This document shows positions 60,988-64,000 of a stretch of DNA of 64,000 bases, in pieces. Below the pieces are notes generated by a model, which saw only the letters and a list, made by a program, of their open reading frames with translations, was not told the origin of the DNA and made no database searches. Every line of letters starts with the position of its first letter. The first letter of the stretch is position 1. Made by a program: the position numbers and the translations under genes. The DNA is from Candidatus Hydrogenedentota bacterium (GTDB taxonomy: Bacteria > Hydrogenedentota > Hydrogenedentia > Hydrogenedentales > CAILVY01). The stretch is from NCBI GenBank assembly GCA_903837785.1, contig CAILVY010000270.1:1-64000 (forward strand), read 5' to 3'.

Positions 60988-63900
60988 GACGGAGCGGAGG
61001 GGGCGGACGGCACGCGCCGTTTCTGTTGGCCGCTTCGCTCGGTTTCTTCTCGATCGCCGCCCAGACGTTGCTCTTCCGCGACTTTTTGAGCGCTTTCGAG
61101 GGGACGGAACTTGCCATCGGGCTCTTCTTCGCCTCATGGTTCCTTTGGATTGCCGTTGGCGCGGCCCTGGCGCGGCGTTGCGGGGCGCTTGCCGGCGCGT
61201 TGCCGATGCTGTCGCTGCTGTATCTTCCCGGGTATGTCCTGGAGCATCACTTCATCCTGGCCGCGCGCGGATGGGCGGGCGTGGCGGCGTATGAGGCATT
61301 CCCGTATGCCTCCATGTTCGCGCTCTCGCTGATCGCCACAGTCCCCGTAAGTTTCATCACAGGATTCCTGTTTGCGCTCGCGTGCCGGTGGTGGGAGCAG
61401 TAACACGGCGCCGTTCTGCCTGCCGCGCGCGTGTACGTATTCGAGACGCTGGGTGCGGCGGCGGGCGGGTTGGCGGTTACGGGATGCCTCGTGCTGCGGG
61501 TTCCCGCGCAAACGGTAGCGCTGATCAGCGGACTGCTGCTGGCGCTGGCGATTATCCCCGCGTGGCGCTGCCACTGGCTTCGCTTCGTTCCGGCATTGTT
61601 GCTTTCAGGGGCGTTGATTCTGGGCGCAGGGGCGCAGTGGGCGCAGTATGACGCGCGTCATTCCTGGGGGCGCCTGCTGGACCCCGAATCGTATCGCGGC
61701 TCCTTTTCCACGGCGCAGGCGTCCTACGCCTACGGGCAACGCGGCGGGCAGTTCATCGTGATGTCGGCGGGCACGATCGCCGAGGCGCTGCCGAACGCGG
61801 AACACGGGGCGGAAGTGGCGGCGCTCGTTCTGGCGCAACGGCCGGAGAGCAAGCGCGTGCTTGTCATCGGGCCGGGGGCGCTGAGCCTCTGTCTGCAACT
61901 GCTTCGCCTGCCGCAGATTGAGTCCGTTCTCTGGAGCCATCCCGACCCGGAGTACGCCGAGACATTGCTTCGGGTGGTGCCGGAAGCGTTTCGGGGGGAC
62001 TTGGCGCGGTTCGCTACGCCGGCGATGGATGCGCGGGCGTTGTTGACGCGCGGCGCCGAAATGTACGACATTGCGGTGCTCAATCTGCCTGATGTGACGA
62101 CGCTTGCGCTCAATCGATATGCCACCCGCGAGTTTTTCGGCCTATTGAGGAAACGCCTGCCGCCGGACGGCGTGGCCGCGTTGCGCATCACGGCAGGAGC
62201 AAATGTGCTTGGGGGGGAACTTGCCAGTCTCGGCGCGTCCGCGCTGGCGACGTTCGGCAGCGTCTTTCCGCGGATTGTCCTCAAGCCGGGCGATGAAACG
62301 TGGCTGATGGGTTCGGCGGGGGACAGGCTCAGCGAAGATGCGGACGTCTTGCGCGAGCGGCTTGCGGGGATGCCGGGCCTGTCCTCGATCTATCCGCCGG
62401 ACGGGCTTCGCTCGCTCTACGTGCCGGACCGCATCTCGTTTCAGCGCGGGCGCTACGAGGCGGCTTTGCGGCAGTCTGGCGCGGAATCGCTCCTGAACAC
62501 GGACGAGCATCCGAAGGCGCTTCTGTTGGCCTTGATCGTGGCATGGCGTCAGTCCGGTTTGAGAGGCGTGTCGGCCAATCTGTCTGCGATCCAGCAGATC
62601 CTGTGCTTCACGGCGATGGTGGCCTTTCTTGCGGCCCTGCTTGCGCGCGTTGAGTATCGCCGCCGATTTCCCGTGATCGCGGAGCACGGCGCGAAAGAAG
62701 AGACGGGGTTTGGCATCGGCTATCTGATCTTTTCCACGGGTTTGGCGGGCATCGGCGCGAGCATCATGATCTTGTTTGCGTTTCAGTCGCGCTTTGGATC
62801 GCTTTCGCTGCACCTCGGTCTTTTCTCGGCGCTGTTCATGGCGGGTTCGTGTGCCGCGGGGCACGCGATGGAACGCCTGCTGGCGCGAGACGCCCTGCGT
62901 CCGGAGCGGCTTTCGCGAAGGATAGTCGTGCTGCACGCCGCGCTGATGTTGTGCGCGGCGGCCTGGGTATACAACGGGGGCGGGCTCGTCCTCGCGCTCG
63001 CCATGGCGATTGCGGGCGGGCTCACGGGCAGCTACTTCCCGCTGGCAGCGCACCGCCTGCGCGCGGCGGGCCGGGATGCGCTGGCTTCAGGGGGAGCACT
63101 CGAGAGCCTGGATCATGTGGGCGCGGCCCTGGGCGGCCTGTTCACAGGATTGCTGCTCTTGCCGTTCCTCGGGATGCGGTGGCCTTCCGTGATCTTTGCG
63201 TTGCTGCTGGCGCTGAACGTGCCGCTGCCCGTCAAGTCGAGAAGCACGGCACTGCCTGGGGTGGATGCAGTGGATCGCGCGATGATGCCTTGGCGGCTTG
63301 CGGTGGGGCTCGGCTGCGTGCTGCTGCTCAGTTCAGCGTATGCGGCGCGGCTGCATCGGGCACAGGAAGGGCAGCGTTTCGAGGAGACTGCCCGATCGAT
63401 GCTCGGGAATGTGGCCGTGAGCAGGCATGATGCGACGATCAAGGATGGCCGCGCGATCACGCACTTCACGCCTGCGGCGTCGCCTTCCGGTCCGTGCGCT
63501 TTTGATGCCACGCCGCTGGCGCCGCGCGTGCGCGGCTACGGCGGGCGCATGCCGGTCGCCGCGGCCGTGCGGCCGGACGGAACACTCGAGGAGGTCCGCA
63601 TCCTCGAGTCGCGGGAGACGCCGTCCTATCTCGAACTCGTGCGGCCCTGGCTTCGGCAACTGCGGGGCAAGCATCTTGGCGACCCGGCGGCCTATGAGCA
63701 TCTCGACGGCGTAACGGGGGCGACGATCACGTCGAGGGCCGTGCTGGAAACCCTGCGGCAATCCGTCCCCGTTGTCGCGCGGGACGTACTGCATCTGCGC
63801 GTGGATGCGGCACTGTCCAACGCGCCGTCGCGCCGTGCAGACACGCAATTCCTGTGGCTGATCGGGTTCTTTGTTGCGGCGTTCTTGTTGCGGTACCGGC

Positions 63901-64000
63901 CGGGCCGTTGGCGGCGGCGCGTGTTTCTACTGGCGGTCGTGGCGCTATTCGGCTTCTGGCTTAACGTGCAGTTTTCAACCCAGCACATCTTCTCCTTGCT
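60984..64000 (+). pseudogene. Spermidine-synthase-like multi-TM protein with FMN-binding domain, interrupted by in-frame TAA at 61401-61403 and truncated by window end
   Basis: ORF 60984-61403 and the open frame 61404-64000 are in the same frame; homology-like continuity ...ITGFLFALACRWWEQ*HGAVLPAARVYVFETLGAAAGG...; FMN-binding motif DGVTGAT at 63705-63725; the right part is absent from the ORF track because it has no stop before the window end. Confidence 0.75.

Noticed and set aside
61401-61403. Selenocysteine/pyrrolysine or alternative-code explanation for the in-frame stop
   Set aside because: The codon is TAA, not TGA or TAG, and TAA serves as an ordinary terminator for other genes in the window.

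Overview
GC-rich bacterial chromosomal window with no rRNA, tRNA, CRISPR array or intact transposase that I could recognise. The lineage is probably an uncultured PVC/Hydrogenedentota-type bacterium; this is inferred only from Gly-Glu linkers, the ELLRxIQFFN EF-hand-like C-terminal domain and the general gene content. From left to right: two paralogous membrane-anchored proteins; a PspC protein; a TPR protein with an EF-Tu-domain-II-like barrel; rplJ-rplL with an L10 leader; a non-coding region with many hairpins; aroD, an LpxL/HtrB-type acyltransferase, a beta-CASP MBL protein and MprF; a complete moxR-DUF58-batABCDE-type operon; a Do protease; thiG/thiH; and a sugar-uptake/GH32 (fructan-type) locus with a very large sensor kinase and an NtrC-type regulator. 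Further right are a FecR/DUF6600-like protein, a Tyr/Gly/Asp-rich lipoprotein, thiL, nnrD, an aldehyde dehydrogenase, a long LRR surface protein with (GE)n linkers, and an AmmeMemoRadiSam locus at the right end. The most interesting region is 58.2-64.0 kb: a radical SAM enzyme, a translationally coupled 54-aa protein absent from the ORF track, a membrane-anchored Memo-AMMECR1 fusion, and a large spermidine-synthase-like/FMN-binding membrane protein. That last protein runs off the window and is interrupted by one in-frame TAA. The second is 7.68-8.17 kb: a perfect 18-bp palindrome abutting a TATAAT box, followed by a hairpin-rich non-coding stretch ending in a tandemly duplicated 50-bp hairpin unit with a compensatory base-pair change.
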